This document shows, piece by piece, positions 35,959 to 45,924 of a stretch of DNA of 64,000 nt. The notes under the pieces were generated by a model. It saw only the letters and a list, made by a program, of their open reading frames with translations. It had not been told where the DNA came from and did not search any database. The stretch's first letter is position 1. Each line of letters starts with the position of its first letter. The DNA is from JAPOUP01 sp965199865. Its GTDB lineage: Bacteria > Pseudomonadota > Alphaproteobacteria > Rhodobacterales > Rhodobacteraceae. Both the position numbers and the translations under genes were made by a program. The stretch lies in the NCBI GenBank assembly GCA_965199865.1, contig CBDATU010000005.1, positions 248,001 through 312,000 of the forward strand. Reading direction: 5' to 3'.

Positions 35959-37227
35959 ATGCCCGGCCTGATTCTCTCTTCCGCAACTTCCGGCAGTGGT
36001 AAGACACTCGTCACGCTGGGTCTTCTACGCGCGCTGATGCGCCGAGGCATCGCCGTGCGTGGAGCAAAGTCCGGTCCCGACTACATTGATCCCAGATTTC
36101 ACGAAGCCGCCTGCGGCACGGCCTGCCTGAATCTTGACGCATGGGCGATGTCGACGGCCCGCATTCGGGACCTCGCATGGACGGAAGATCTGCTGCTCAT
36201 TGAGGGGGCCATGGGCCTGTTTGACGGTGCGCCTCCCGATGGGCACGGTGCCACAGCCGACCTCGCGCGCATTCTAACCGCACCAGTTGTGCTTATCATT
36301 GATGTGGCAAGCATGGCACATTCGATCGCGCCGCTTGTAGCGGGATTTTCCCGGCATGATCCAGATGTGCGGATCGTGGGCGTTATCCTGAACCGTGTTG
36401 GCAGCGCCCGCCATGAGCGGATGCTGCGCGCCGCCCTCCAGCCAGTCGGAATTCCAGTGCTCGGCACCGTGCCACGCAGGGCGGATCTTTCCCATCCCTC
36501 ACGGCATCTCGGCCTGTTGCAGGCACAGGAACATCCGAATCTGGAAGAGTTTCTCGATACCGCCGCCGAAACCATTGGCAATGCGGTCGATCTTGAGAAG
36601 TTTACAACCCTCGCGGCTGAATTGCCGGAAGCGGAGCCCTGCACCCCTCTGGCTCCTCCTGCGCAGAGAATCGCAGTAGCGCATGATGCCGCGTTCAGCT
36701 TTGTCTATCCGCATCTGCTGCGGGGCTGGCGGAGCCAGGGTGCGGAGGTCCTGCGCTTCTCTCCGCTCGCGGACGAACCGGTGCCAGAGTCGGATCTGGT
36801 CATTCTGCCTGGTGGCTATCCTGAGCTTCACGCGGACAGACTGGCAGCTGCGGACAGATTCATGAATAGCCTGAAGAAAACGGCGGAACATGTTCCAGTA
36901 TATGGAGAATGTGGAGGATACATGGTCCTGGGTGACGCGCTCAAGGATGCGGAAGGCACCCGGCACCGCATGGCAGGGCTGTTGCCGCTTGAGACAAGTT
37001 TGGCGAAACCTGAACTACAGCTGGGCTATCGTCATCTCAGTCCCTTCGGGGGTCCGTTCAAAACGGCGCTGGCCGCCCATGAATTCCATTACGCCACCAC
37101 CATACGAGCAGAAGGAGAGCCGCTGTTTCGGGCACGGGACGCGGAAGGCGCGGAACTGTCACCAATGGGACTTCGGGCTGATCGGGTGTGTGGCTCGTTC
37201 GCCCACATAATCGATGTGGCGAAATAG
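35959..37227 (+). CDS. cobB: (Hydrogeno)cobyrinic acid a,c-diamide synthase
   Basis: A 422-residue ATP-dependent amidotransferase. The N-terminal dethiobiotin-synthetase-like domain has the P-loop LSSATSGSGKTLVTLGLLRA and AKSGPDYIDPRFHEAACG. The C-terminal glutaminase domain has the nucleophile Cys in VYGECGGYMVLGDAL and HEFHYATT near the end. It amidates the a and c side chains of the corrin ring. GGAGG lies close upstream of the ATG. It is transcribed away from cbiD-cobK, with a structured intergenic element between them. Confidence 0.95.
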   Translation: MPGLILSSATSGSGKTLVTLGLLRALMRRGIAVRGAKSGPDYIDPRFHEAACGTACLNLDAWAMSTARIRDLAWTEDLLLIEGAMGLFDGAPPDGHGATADLARILTAPVVLIIDVASMAHSIAPLVAGFSRHDPDVRIVGVILNRVGSARHERMLRAALQPVGIPVLGTVPRRADLSHPSRHLGLLQAQEHPNLEEFLDTAAETIGNAVDLEKFTTLAAELPEAEPCTPLAPPAQRIAVAHDAAFSFVYPHLLRGWRSQGAEVLRFSPLADEPVPESDLVILPGGYPELHADRLAAADRFMNSLKKTAEHVPVYGECGGYMVLGDALKDAEGTRHRMAGLLPLETSLAKPELQLGYRHLSPFGGPFKTALAAHEFHYATTIRAEGEPLFRARDAEGAELSPMGLRADRVCGSFAHIIDVAK

Positions 37228-37266
37228 TGGTTTCACAATCCGCTTCCTGTGGATAAGCGGTCGCCT

Positions 37267-38490
37267 ATGAAGATTTTTGCCAAAACCACTTCTCCAGACG
37301 ATCGCCGTGCATATCGAAACGTTGCGGTTCTGGTGACAGCTCAGGCCGTGCTTGGGGCGCAGATGCCGATGATATTCGCGTTCGGTGGCCTGGCCGGACA
37401 GTCACTGGCGCCGAATCCCTGTTTCGCCACGCTGCCAATCTCCCTGATCGTATTGGGTTCGATGCTGACCGCGACACCGATTTCGAGCATCATGCAGCGA
37501 TTTGGCCGACAGGTCGGGTTTCTTGTGGGCATTGCGGGCGGTGCCCTTGGTGGTGCAATCGGTGCCTGGGGACTGCTCACCCAGAGCTTTGCGCTCTTCC
37601 TCGTCGGCTCGCTTTTTACCGGTGTCTACATGTCGGCACATGGATTCTATCGCTTCGCCGCCGCAGACACCGCATCTGACGAGTTCAGACCGAAGGCGAT
37701 TTCCTATGTCATGGCCGGAGGTCTTGCCGCGGCGATCATAGGACCCCAGATCGCGAAATTCACCGCCGACGCCATGGCAGTCCCGTTTCTTGGCATCTAT
37801 CTGGCCGTTATCGCCGTCAATCTCCTAGGGCTTCCCCTTCTACCGCTTCTGGACATCCCGCGGCCACCGGCCCCAAGCGGAAACGAACCAAAAGGGCGAA
37901 GCCGCATCGATCTCCTTAAATCTCCCCGCATTGCGGTCGCGATCATCTGCGCAATGGTCAGTTACGCGTTAATGAATCTCGTGATGACCTCGACGCCTCT
38001 GGCAATTGTCGGCTGTGGATTCACGTCGGGCAATGCGGCCGATGTTGTGTCGGGTCATGTGCTGGCGATGTTCGCACCGAGCTTTTTTACCGGTCACCTG
38101 ATCGCCCGGTTTGGAGCGGAAAGGATCGTGGCGTCTGGGCTGCTGATTCTGGCAGCAGCAGGGGTTGTGGGACTTGCGGGCGTTGAGCTGGGGAATTTCT
38201 TCATCGCATTGATATTTCTGGGCATCGGCTGGAACTTCGGCTTCATCGGTGCCACGGCGATGCTGGCGGAAGCGCATTTTCCCGAAGAGCGAGGCCGGGC
38301 GCAAGGCATGAATGACATGATCGTGTTTGGCTGCGTGACGATTGCATCGCTTGCTAGCGGTGGTCTGATGAACTGTTCCGGCGGCTCGGCTCAGGAGGGA
38401 TGGACCGCGGTGAACTTGGCAATGGCACCATTCCTGGCACTTGCAGCAGGCGCGCTGATCTGGCTGATGTTTCGGCAGAGAACGGCATAG
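37267..38490 (+). CDS. Major facilitator superfamily transporter
   Basis: A 407-residue inner-membrane protein with about 12 hydrophobic segments split into two halves by a hydrophilic loop near residues 205-225 (PRPPAPSGNEPKGRSRIDLL). The helix 2-3 loop has MQRFGRQVGFLVGI, the usual RxGRR-like position. The substrate cannot be predicted. The ATG at 37267 is preferred to a GTG six codons upstream. It follows cobB by 39 bases on the same strand, so a role in corrinoid or cobalt handling is possible but unproven. Confidence 0.85.
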   Translation: MKIFAKTTSPDDRRAYRNVAVLVTAQAVLGAQMPMIFAFGGLAGQSLAPNPCFATLPISLIVLGSMLTATPISSIMQRFGRQVGFLVGIAGGALGGAIGAWGLLTQSFALFLVGSLFTGVYMSAHGFYRFAAADTASDEFRPKAISYVMAGGLAAAIIGPQIAKFTADAMAVPFLGIYLAVIAVNLLGLPLLPLLDIPRPPAPSGNEPKGRSRIDLLKSPRIAVAIICAMVSYALMNLVMTSTPLAIVGCGFTSGNAADVVSGHVLAMFAPSFFTGHLIARFGAERIVASGLLILAAAGVVGLAGVELGNFFIALIFLGIGWNFGFIGATAMLAEAHFPEERGRAQGMNDMIVFGCVTIASLASGGLMNCSGGSAQEGWTAVNLAMAPFLALAAGALIWLMFRQRTA

Positions 38491-38942
38491 GTTGCAGGGT
38501 TTCCAAGCATTATGCTTCCGTTACCCGATCAACCGGTGCCGGTCGTGGGTTGAAGTCCAGAGGTAATCCGTGACTGCTTTGGCAATTCTATCCTGCTCCC
38601 AAGATGGAGTTGCCCGAAAACGGCACGGGTCGCATCAGTGAGCTCACGGAATTCCTCATGGAACTGATTTTGTGTAATGTGGTGGCTTCGCCCGTTACCG
38701 GATTGATTCCATCTATCTCCACGACAGCAAGGCACCTTACCCAAAATTTTCAGAACCCAGTCGGGCAAGAAACTGCTATAGCCATTCAGCAAGCAGTTAC
38801 ATGAGGAGTTGAGGTTGTTCAGATAAGGCTTTGACTATGATTGCCAATGGAAAGGCTTGACTCTAGGTTTTCGACATATTTCGATGAGGCTAAGCCTACA
38901 AAAGGATGTGCCTCCTGACATCGTATACTGGAGACAAAAGGC
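38491..38942. other. Gene-poor interval before the orphan nuclease-like gene
   Basis: About 450 bases. A frame at 38529-38792 minus is not supported. A ~33-base segment near 38690-38725 resembles a segment near 29637-29670 with differences spaced like third codon positions, so both may be traces of the same lost gene family. No promoter can be placed with confidence. Confidence 0.35.
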
Positions 38943-40326
38943 CGTGAGTAATGAACGTCCCGATTTCCTAACCAGCGGCACTCCTGCAAGGCTATTCCCT
39001 GTCGTTGCCGACAAAAAGCGGGAGGAGAGAACCCTCTCCATTCTGCTCGCTGTCCTCCAACAGGTCCCCGAGCTCCATGGTGAAATACTGGCCAGCATCG
39101 GCGTTAAGGTCGGAAAGCGAACACGGGTCACGGCCTTTACGGAAGTATGTTTCGAAACGGACGCGGAAAATTCAGATAGGCCTGACGGTCTATTGATGGT
39201 CGATACGGGACGCTCCAGGTGGTGCGCCCTCATTGAGGCAAAGATCGGACGAACTGCCCTTTGTCCAGACCAGATTGAACGATACCTGAAGCTCGCTCGC
39301 GACAACGGAATTGATGCCGTTATCACCATATCGAACAACTTCGTAGCCAGACCCAGCCATTCACCAGTTGCCGGATCTATCCCGCAACTCAAACAGTTAA
39401 CCAAAAAGGTGGACCTCTGGCACTGGTCTTGGGCATATCTTGCAACATGTTGCGAGGGCCTGGCCTATCAAGGTGTTCAGGACAGTGCGGAACAGGATTT
39501 CCTGGTCAACGAATTGAACGCCTATCTTGCCCATCCGAGCAATGGGGTGGAGAGGTTCACCCAGATGGGAGCGGAGTGGGGAAGCATTGTCCGGCTCATT
39601 TCCTCTGGAGCACCGATTACCAAGAATACGCCTGGCATTGAAGAAGTTGTTGCAAGCTGGTTTGCTGAAGAACGCGATCTCTGTTTACACATGACGTCCA
39701 ACCTAAATCGACCAGTCGCTGTCCAGATTAAACGAAAGCACAAGCAAAACCAGAGATCTCGTCTTGACGCCGGCATCACCGAATTGGTCGAGACACAATC
39801 ACTTACTTCGGTTCTGCGGGTTCCGGACTGCGCATCAGATATAACGATTCGCGCAGACCTTGCCCGGCGGACGATTACCGTTTCGATGACGCTGAAGGCG
39901 CGCTCTGATCGGAAGTCGACCCGAGCTCGTGTTAATTGGCTGCTTGGAATGCTAAAGTCCGACGATTCCCGCCTGCGTATCCAGGCACGTTGGCCGGGAA
40001 GGGCAAATCCTACATCGGAGAGCATCACTGTGCTGCGGGATGAGCCGGGGCGACTGCAGTCGCCCAACCCCGCTCTACTTCCAAATGCCTTCGAGATTTT
40101 TCTGACTGAGGAGCCCCCAAGGAATCGGTTCTCCGGCCCGAGAACCTTTATCGAAGACCTGGAACGCGTAGTTCCAGACTTCTACGCGCTCGTCGGCGCG
40201 ACGCTGAAAGCGTGGCAGCCACCACCACCAAAACCTGTAATGAAGGCGCGCGAAATTCTTGAAGTCGGAGCTATCGCAGCAGATTCGGAAACTGCCGGGA
40301 CTCCCGAAGACGAACCGGACAATTGA
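38943..40326 (+). CDS. Conserved protein with PD-(D/E)XK-like motif, function unknown
   Basis: About 460 residues from the GTG at 38943 (frame open to 38857). The N-terminal third carries a nuclease-like block: RPDGLLMVDTGRSRWCALIE followed by AKIG, with Asp and E-x-K in the spacing of PD-(D/E)XK enzymes. Then come DQIERYLKLARDNGIDAVIT and WHWSWAYLATC. The C-terminal half contains STRARVNWLLGMLK and PRTFIEDLERVVPDFYALVG. I recall similar long proteins in proteobacteria annotated as hypothetical or stress-response proteins. It stands alone, flanked by gene-poor DNA and a different operon, so its role is open. Composition is slightly more AT-rich than the neighbours. Confidence 0.7.
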
Positions 40327-40407
40327 GGTACTGTTGGCATACTCTATGTCACGAATTCACTCACTTACGGTTTCGGACTGGAGGTGGGGTTGAATTTATA
40401 ACGGAGG

Positions 40408-41889
40408 CTAACGGCCTAGGCATTCCACCCGAACCGTGAACCGACGCCATTCACGTATCGCCCGCGCGGTGCCTTCTTCCGGTGGTGTGTATGCTCGATC
40501 TGTCCGCAGAGGCATGACATCGAAACGACGCAAGAAGCCTTCAGCCTGCGCTCCGCGGATCACCCAGCCGATGTTCTCAATATTGCCGAAAAGCGCAATC
40601 TCAGCCGATGGTTTTGCGGCGACAACCGCTACCTGAGCGCCGCCTTGCGAAAAAACGGGGCCACCGGAATTGCCGGGCTGCACCGGCGCCGTAATCTGGA
40701 TCCGGTTGCGATCGCCTCGAAATCCTATGGTACTCGAGACGATTCCCGTGGTTACGTTTAATGACGGCGATATGTCGAACACAGGATAACCCATTACTAT
40801 GACCGGTTCTCCGAGTTGGATCGGTCGGTCAGCGAAGCGAACCGGATTCCGTCCGGCGAGATGTGGAGCGAGAATGAGCGCAAGGTCAACACGCGGGTCC
40901 GATCCCACCAAGATTGCCTGAGTACCATTCACCGTCAGACTTTCGCAGTGCGTGACAACATGCTGGTTCGTAAGCACATGACCGTCGACCGAAACGATGG
41001 ATCCCGACCCGTTGCCAATCATTTTCCGACTCCAATGGGACCAAATTTGGCCTCCGGGAAAATCACCACTTCTCAGTCGGCTCTGAATTCCTGAATAAGG
41101 AATCCCCCTCCCATGCATCAATTCAAGCGAAGAAAGTATCTCGCCCACGACAGGACGCATATGCGTCGCGAAGGCTTCGAGTAGCTCGATTTCAATCCCC
41201 CTCATTTCAGAAGCGCCGACCTCAAAAACGGAATAGGTCCGGACATCACCCGAGAGTGGGCTTTCCCCAATCCTTTCTTCCCCTTTCTGGACGCTTACGA
41301 GATATCCAATGCGTCCCCTGGTTCCGGATACAAGTATCCGACCATCCGAATTCATCACGTATAGCTTCAATTGCTGAAGCCAGTCCGCGACATCGTAACT
41401 GCCCTGGTAGCGATGAAGCAAAATCGAACTCGACGCCACATCTCGGCCATGGTAGCCGACGTTCTGGGAATCGTCCCCGAACACACTGGGCTGACCGTAA
41501 AATCCGTGAGGCAGGTTTAGCCTCATACCGGTCCATTCCACCGTTTCGGTGCGAAACTCGGCTTCCTGTCGCGCCGCTTCGGCGCGTTCGCGCAGGATCG
41601 CCGCCTGACCGCGCGAGAGCTGACCTGTAGCACGGTGACCAAGTCCCGATTGGAATGTCCTGATAGCGGCAAGGGTCGCCGAACTGGAACGACCCGTAAT
41701 TTGCCCGGAGAAAATCCCGATCCACGATAGGTCCGTTTGGATGCGCTCCATTCGCCCAGCTTCGCCTGATCGCTCGGCCGGTAGACCAAGTGCTCGCAGG
41801 ATTTCCGGGGAAATACCCGCAAGGACAGGGCCGACAGCAAACAGGAAGACAGCGCCTGCGAATATATGCGCTCGCAGGCACCGTCGCAT
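40408..41889 (-). CDS. Secreted trypsin-like serine protease with peptidoglycan-binding-like N-terminus
   Basis: A 493-residue exported protein with signal peptide MRRCLRAHIFAGAVFLFAVG, then cleavage near VLAG. A helical domain at about residues 30-90 (IQTDLSWIGIFSGQITGRSS, then AIRTFQSGLG) resembles a peptidoglycan-binding fold. The protease domain occupies about 285-440: His in HVLTNQHVV, Asp in PRVDLALIL, Ser in QPGNSGGPVFS. The ATG at 41889 is chosen for the signal peptide; the open frame upstream lies across the lipoprotein gene. Last gene of a six-gene operon with VWA, ABC and FGE-fold proteins; no PDZ domain, unlike DegP. Confidence 0.88.
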   Translation of the reverse strand: MRRCLRAHIFAGAVFLFAVGPVLAGISPEILRALGLPAERSGEAGRMERIQTDLSWIGIFSGQITGRSSSATLAAIRTFQSGLGHRATGQLSRGQAAILRERAEAARQEAEFRTETVEWTGMRLNLPHGFYGQPSVFGDDSQNVGYHGRDVASSSILLHRYQGSYDVADWLQQLKLYVMNSDGRILVSGTRGRIGYLVSVQKGEERIGESPLSGDVRTYSVFEVGASEMRGIEIELLEAFATHMRPVVGEILSSLELMHGRGIPYSGIQSRLRSGDFPGGQIWSHWSRKMIGNGSGSIVSVDGHVLTNQHVVTHCESLTVNGTQAILVGSDPRVDLALILAPHLAGRNPVRFADRPIQLGEPVIVMGYPVFDISPSLNVTTGIVSSTIGFRGDRNRIQITAPVQPGNSGGPVFSQGGAQVAVVAAKPSAEIALFGNIENIGWVIRGAQAEGFLRRFDVMPLRTDRAYTPPEEGTARAIREWRRFTVRVECLGR

Positions 41890-41911
41890 TGTCGATAAGT
41901 GCAACAAGGAA

Positions 41912-42706
41912 CTATCCGAGCAGCACCTGAAGCGCCTCGAGCTCGGCTTGCTGTCGCTGTCGAGCGAGATCGTCGGCATTGACCTGACTCGTCCTTGCCG
42001 AAACAACTTTGCTGACATTAGGCGTAGCCGCCTGCGCATTCGCGAGAGTGATTGTCGCATCAGCTGTGGCGACCTGCTGCCGGGCGTCGACATATGCCGA
42101 GACACGCTCTCCGATCCCATTGAAAGCGGCGGAGATGACCTGATTGTCATTCCTGACCCGCGATTCTATGGTCCGCAGTTCCGCGCGCGCAGCGGCATTT
42201 TCAACCTCACCGGCACGTACGCGCTTGGTCAGATTCGCGATCTGGGCACTCCTGCAGTTCCGTAGCGCAGCGGCCGCCTGTCCGGTTTTGGTTATCAGCT
42301 GACTTTCCGAGCCAGCATCGGTGTTTACGGAGGTCAGAAGTGTCGAGCTGTCGGAGGCGAGCTGTGCCTTCTGCTGGAAATACGTGGCACTGAGGCCTAT
42401 AAGACCGCCAGCCGCAGCACCAGCGATCATTCCCTCCGCACGGTTATCCGAACCAGCCATCAACCCGCCGAAAACAGCACCAATCACGGCACCCGCCATG
42501 GCGGCTTCCTGCTGCTGTTGGATTTCGGTCTGCCTGGCCTCAGCGATCACCGCTCGATAACGCGAACAGCTGTCATCTTTGTTAACCATACCCGGCGCGA
42601 GCTGGATCGCTTCACTGCATCCCTGAAGAGCCATCGCTGCAACGATGGCCGTCGCGGCAAGCCCTTTGGTATAGTGGCCAGTTCTCGAAACAAAATCCCT
42701 ATTCAT
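41912..42706 (-). CDS. Glycine-zipper lipoprotein with helical domain
   Basis: A 264-residue lipoprotein. The signal MNRDFVSRTGHYTKGLAATA runs to the lipobox LQGC, so the mature protein is lipid-anchored in the envelope. A glycine-zipper segment follows at about residues 60-105 (AMAGAVIGAVFGGLMAGSDN, GMIAGAAAGGLIG), which often inserts in or packs against membranes. The remainder is alpha-helical and Gln/Ala-rich, ending near ARQRQQAELEALQVLLG. GGGGA lies eight bases before ATG 42706. Fifth gene of the six-gene operon, 22 bases before the protease gene; no known family assigned. Confidence 0.8.
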   Translation of the reverse strand: MNRDFVSRTGHYTKGLAATAIVAAMALQGCSEAIQLAPGMVNKDDSCSRYRAVIAEARQTEIQQQQEAAMAGAVIGAVFGGLMAGSDNRAEGMIAGAAAGGLIGLSATYFQQKAQLASDSSTLLTSVNTDAGSESQLITKTGQAAAALRNCRSAQIANLTKRVRAGEVENAAARAELRTIESRVRNDNQVISAAFNGIGERVSAYVDARQQVATADATITLANAQAATPNVSKVVSARTSQVNADDLARQRQQAELEALQVLLG

Positions 42707-42737
42707 TTCATTATCCCCTTGTATTCCGTTTGCTGGT

Positions 42738-44699
42738 TCATCTCTGTTGATCTGGAAAGCGCCTGCGTCTGAGGTCGCGCACGCTATCCAATTGCTCAAG
42801 CCAAATCACACGCATGGATTCGGAAATCTGTCCCCTCCCATCGCTGACTTCGTCGTATTGCTGCTCAAATAACGCAAGGTATGTTCCGAATACCTCAACG
42901 CTTAGGCCGCTGAGACCCCGACGCGTTTCGTGTATTTGCCGGGTTACGAAGGATTTGTCCGTCATTGCGAGATCGGACATGACCTGCAGGTAATGATCGA
43001 AGGCAGCCTGTATGCGTGCTTCATTTCTTTCAAGGTTCTCCATTGCCCCCTCGATGGCCTCCACGTCGGCTGCCCGGTCCCGCCGACCATCATTCGCCGC
43101 CTGCCTTATGTCCTCTATACGTTGCATTCCGGCAAACATGTTGCGGCCAATGCGGTCGATCAGGTTTCCGGTGACGATCGCGGACCTAATGGACAGACGA
43201 ACGCTTTCGATCGCTCGCAGACGCAAAGCGGCGTTCATGCGCTCGAGCTGGATCTGAAGTTCCGACACTCTCTGTTCCAGCCCGGACTGCGTCAGTTCGC
43301 CTTCGGCAATCGCTCGGCGAAGCATGTTGACCTCAGCCTTAATGTCCGCGGACGAATCATCGGAACCAAGACCGATGCCCGCATCAAGCAAGGTCTGGCG
43401 TGAGGTCACCAACGCCTCTTCCAACGGCGTATTGGCCAGACCTTCCGTCCAGTGCCCGCCCTGGTCACGACGCCCCGTGAAGGTTGGTGCGGAAATCGCG
43501 AGCCGTGCACCGGTGGTTGCGGTTCTACCCTCGCCTCGCAACGAAAACAGCCCTTGTGCCTCCGATCTTCGGCCCACGGTGTTTTGTTCGCGAAAGAGCA
43601 CGGAATTGCCTCCCTTTGTGACAATTCCACCTACCTGACCCGACAGGCCATCCGGTCTTGTGGGGCGAAATAGGTCGAGTACAATTTCCTCCGCGTTGCA
43701 GATGACGTCGTAGATGCCAAACAGGTTGGGTAATTTCTGGGCGACTGGCCCTAGCAGCGTACCATCGCCACGAGGCGCATCGGCGCAGACTTCATCTATG
43801 CCCGCATCCCGGGTCTGGCCGGTGGCGGTGTCTCGAACCCAGGGGAGGCGTAGGCTGCGTGTCTGGGGAGTGGTGAACGTCGCCCCACCACGTGCTGCAT
43901 ATTCCCATTCTGCTTCGGTCGGTAACCGAACATAGCCGGTGGCTCCCTGCTCCCACGGCAAAACCGGAGCTTCACCCCGTTCAATCGCTGCTCTGTCCTG
44001 CTCGATCAGCCAGCGGGTGTAAGCTCGGGTAAAGGCGATCGCATCATACCAGGATAGACCACCAGCCGGTAAAATCGTCCGAAGCCGCTCACCTGCCAAG
44101 TATGCTTCGAATGGTGCGCAGGCATCGTCTGATGGTCGGGAAGTTAAATTGGACGGGAGGTCGAACAGGCCAAGCCGGAACAGTTCCCATTGTGGTGCCG
44201 TCAATTCGTAGCGTGCGATATAGTAGGCACGTAATTCAACAACTTCGAGGTTATCGCTCAGTGCGGGTGAAACATCCGCGGTTAGTGAGAATGATCCGGA
44301 AACAGGACTGGTCCACGCCCCATTTGAAAGAATTGTCTGGGGCGTCTCGGCAGCGATATCCACACTGCGGCCGAAATTTCCCTCCACCTGATCGAGAAGG
44401 CTTGCGATAGGTACGTCAATTCGCTGGAAAACCATGGCGCGGCCGCATGGCATCGGTAGAGTCAATGTCGCGGGTAGCTCCACGCCCGTTTTCTTTTCGG
44501 GACAGGGCACGTTGGAAAGATCGCGCTGGCCAGCGTCTATCAACTCACGGCGCTTTGTTTCCCAACTTGCCGGATCATCGATCTGGCACCATACCAAGGC
44601 ATCGCCGGGCGTGGGCTCCGACGCCGTTTGGGCATAGAGCACCGGCACTGCCGCCAGTACCGCAATGAATGACACGATAAAAGTGAGGAATCTACTCAT
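42738..44699 (-). CDS. Secreted formylglycine-generating-enzyme (SUMF1/FGE) fold protein
   Basis: A 653-residue exported protein with signal peptide MSRFLTFIVSFIAVLAAVPV. The FGE-sulfatase fold covers about residues 155-450: YYIARYELTAPQWELFR, LSWYDAIAFTRAYTRWL and the hallmark VRLPTEAEWEYAARGGA, then FGIYDVICNAEEIVLDLF in place of the common GNVWEW block. The C-terminal ~190 residues form coiled coil (IKAEVNMLRRAIAEGELTQS onward). I do not see the usual catalytic cysteine pair, so it may be a binding or sensor version. The ATG at 44699 overlaps the end of the permease gene by eight bases. Confidence 0.88.
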   Translation of the reverse strand: MSRFLTFIVSFIAVLAAVPVLYAQTASEPTPGDALVWCQIDDPASWETKRRELIDAGQRDLSNVPCPEKKTGVELPATLTLPMPCGRAMVFQRIDVPIASLLDQVEGNFGRSVDIAAETPQTILSNGAWTSPVSGSFSLTADVSPALSDNLEVVELRAYYIARYELTAPQWELFRLGLFDLPSNLTSRPSDDACAPFEAYLAGERLRTILPAGGLSWYDAIAFTRAYTRWLIEQDRAAIERGEAPVLPWEQGATGYVRLPTEAEWEYAARGGATFTTPQTRSLRLPWVRDTATGQTRDAGIDEVCADAPRGDGTLLGPVAQKLPNLFGIYDVICNAEEIVLDLFRPTRPDGLSGQVGGIVTKGGNSVLFREQNTVGRRSEAQGLFSLRGEGRTATTGARLAISAPTFTGRRDQGGHWTEGLANTPLEEALVTSRQTLLDAGIGLGSDDSSADIKAEVNMLRRAIAEGELTQSGLEQRVSELQIQLERMNAALRLRAIESVRLSIRSAIVTGNLIDRIGRNMFAGMQRIEDIRQAANDGRRDRAADVEAIEGAMENLERNEARIQAAFDHYLQVMSDLAMTDKSFVTRQIHETRRGLSGLSVEVFGTYLALFEQQYDEVSDGRGQISESMRVIWLEQLDSVRDLRRRRFPDQQR

Positions 44700-45924
44700 G
44701 GCGTAATCCCTGGGTTGGTTCAAGCGATGCGGCCCGCATTCCGGCGACGCTCCCCGCAAACCCGCCCGCACATGCAGTCGCGAGCACGGCGACGACAAAA
44801 TCAATCCCATTAAGTCGTGAAACATCTCCTTCCAGCCCTGCGAGACCCGAAAGCGCCCCATTCACAAACGGCTGAGCGAGGCCGGCGATAAAGCAGGCGA
44901 TGACCGCTCCGCAGGCCGCAATCATCGAGCCCTGAAGCAAAGGCATGATGGAAAGCTCGCTGCTCCTCATTCCCAACAATCGAAGCACCGATAGTTCGCG
45001 TGCCTTTTCCACGACATTCGCCGCGAGATGAAGGCCGAGCGTCAGGAGAAACCCCACCGCAGACAGCAATGTCACCGTGACGAAAACCCAGCCGAGGCCA
45101 GCTTCGATCGCAAGCGTGCGTTCTATCTCGGAAGCCCTGGTCTCGACATCCAGCCCATCAGCCAGAAGCCGGTCGCGCAATCCCGGAACATCGCGAACAT
45201 CACGGGCGAAGAGGCGAAAGCTTGCGAACTGGCGTCCCGCAGAATCCGTCTCGGCCTTTCCAGCAGCTCCTTCCCAGCCCAATTCAGGAACCGCGAAACC
45301 CTCACGCCAGCGTTCAATCGCCGATTCAAGCGCAGGCGAAACAAAAACGTCGTCTGTCTGCAGAACATCTCGATCCAACACACCGATCACGGACACGTCG
45401 TGGCGCTTGTTTTCGCGTAACTCACCCACGATCCGAAGGATGTTCAATGTCACCCTGTCTCCCGTCGTGGCACCGCTTTCAATAGCCACGCGTTCGGTGA
45501 GCACGATCTGGTCCAGATCATCGGGTATGGCCAATCCCGCAAGAAACGGATCACCTTTAGAACTTGGGATCATTCTCGTGTCCAGCAAACGCCGGGAATC
45601 CGGCCCTCTCAGGCGCAGAGACGATGCAAGATAGCGCGCACGGGGCAGCAGAAAGCCGACCCTCTGATCGGCGGCAAGATTCTCCATCCACTCGGGACTT
45701 AACGCCTGGTCCCGGATGAGGCGGATTTCACGTATCCGCGGATCAAGCCGAAGCGTGTCGATCAGATTAGTAACTATACCGAGCTTGAGTCCATAAAGGA
45801 TCAGCAATGGGATAAGCGCCGCCGCAACCGCCACGATTAGGCAGGCGGTGGTCTGCCAGCCATGCCGCAGATCGCGCGATGCCACCCGAAACAGGGTGGA
45901 GAAGCGGATTCTCCCAGCTTTCAT
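44692..45924 (-). CDS. ABC transporter permease, FtsX/MacB-LolC type
   Basis: A 410-residue inner-membrane protein with one N-terminal helix (LIVAVAAALIPLLILYGLKL), a large periplasmic domain of about 220 residues, and three C-terminal helices (VFVTVTLLSAVGFLLTLGLH, LLQGSMIAACGAVIACFIAG, DFVVAVLATACAGGFAGSVA). This is the topology of mechanotransmission-type permeases (LolC/E, MacB, FtsX), which move or activate periplasmic partners rather than import solutes. ELSVLRLLGMRSSELSI is the conserved coupling helix region. It overlaps the ATPase gene by four bases. Confidence 0.9.
   Translation of the reverse strand: MKAGRIRFSTLFRVASRDLRHGWQTTACLIVAVAAALIPLLILYGLKLGIVTNLIDTLRLDPRIREIRLIRDQALSPEWMENLAADQRVGFLLPRARYLASSLRLRGPDSRRLLDTRMIPSSKGDPFLAGLAIPDDLDQIVLTERVAIESGATTGDRVTLNILRIVGELRENKRHDVSVIGVLDRDVLQTDDVFVSPALESAIERWREGFAVPELGWEGAAGKAETDSAGRQFASFRLFARDVRDVPGLRDRLLADGLDVETRASEIERTLAIEAGLGWVFVTVTLLSAVGFLLTLGLHLAANVVEKARELSVLRLLGMRSSELSIMPLLQGSMIAACGAVIACFIAGLAQPFVNGALSGLAGLEGDVSRLNGIDFVVAVLATACAGGFAGSVAGMRAASLEPTQGLRHE

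Noticed and set aside
35327..35971. A 214-codon plus-strand frame across the cbiD start and the cob intergenic region
   Set aside because: It lies opposite well-supported cbiD coding sequence, has no family motif and no ribosome binding site; it is a shadow frame.
40408..42150. Longer version of the protease with 87 extra N-terminal residues
   Set aside because: The extra part lies across the lipoprotein gene in another frame and is Ser/Arg-rich nonsense; the ATG at 41889 starts a proper signal peptide.
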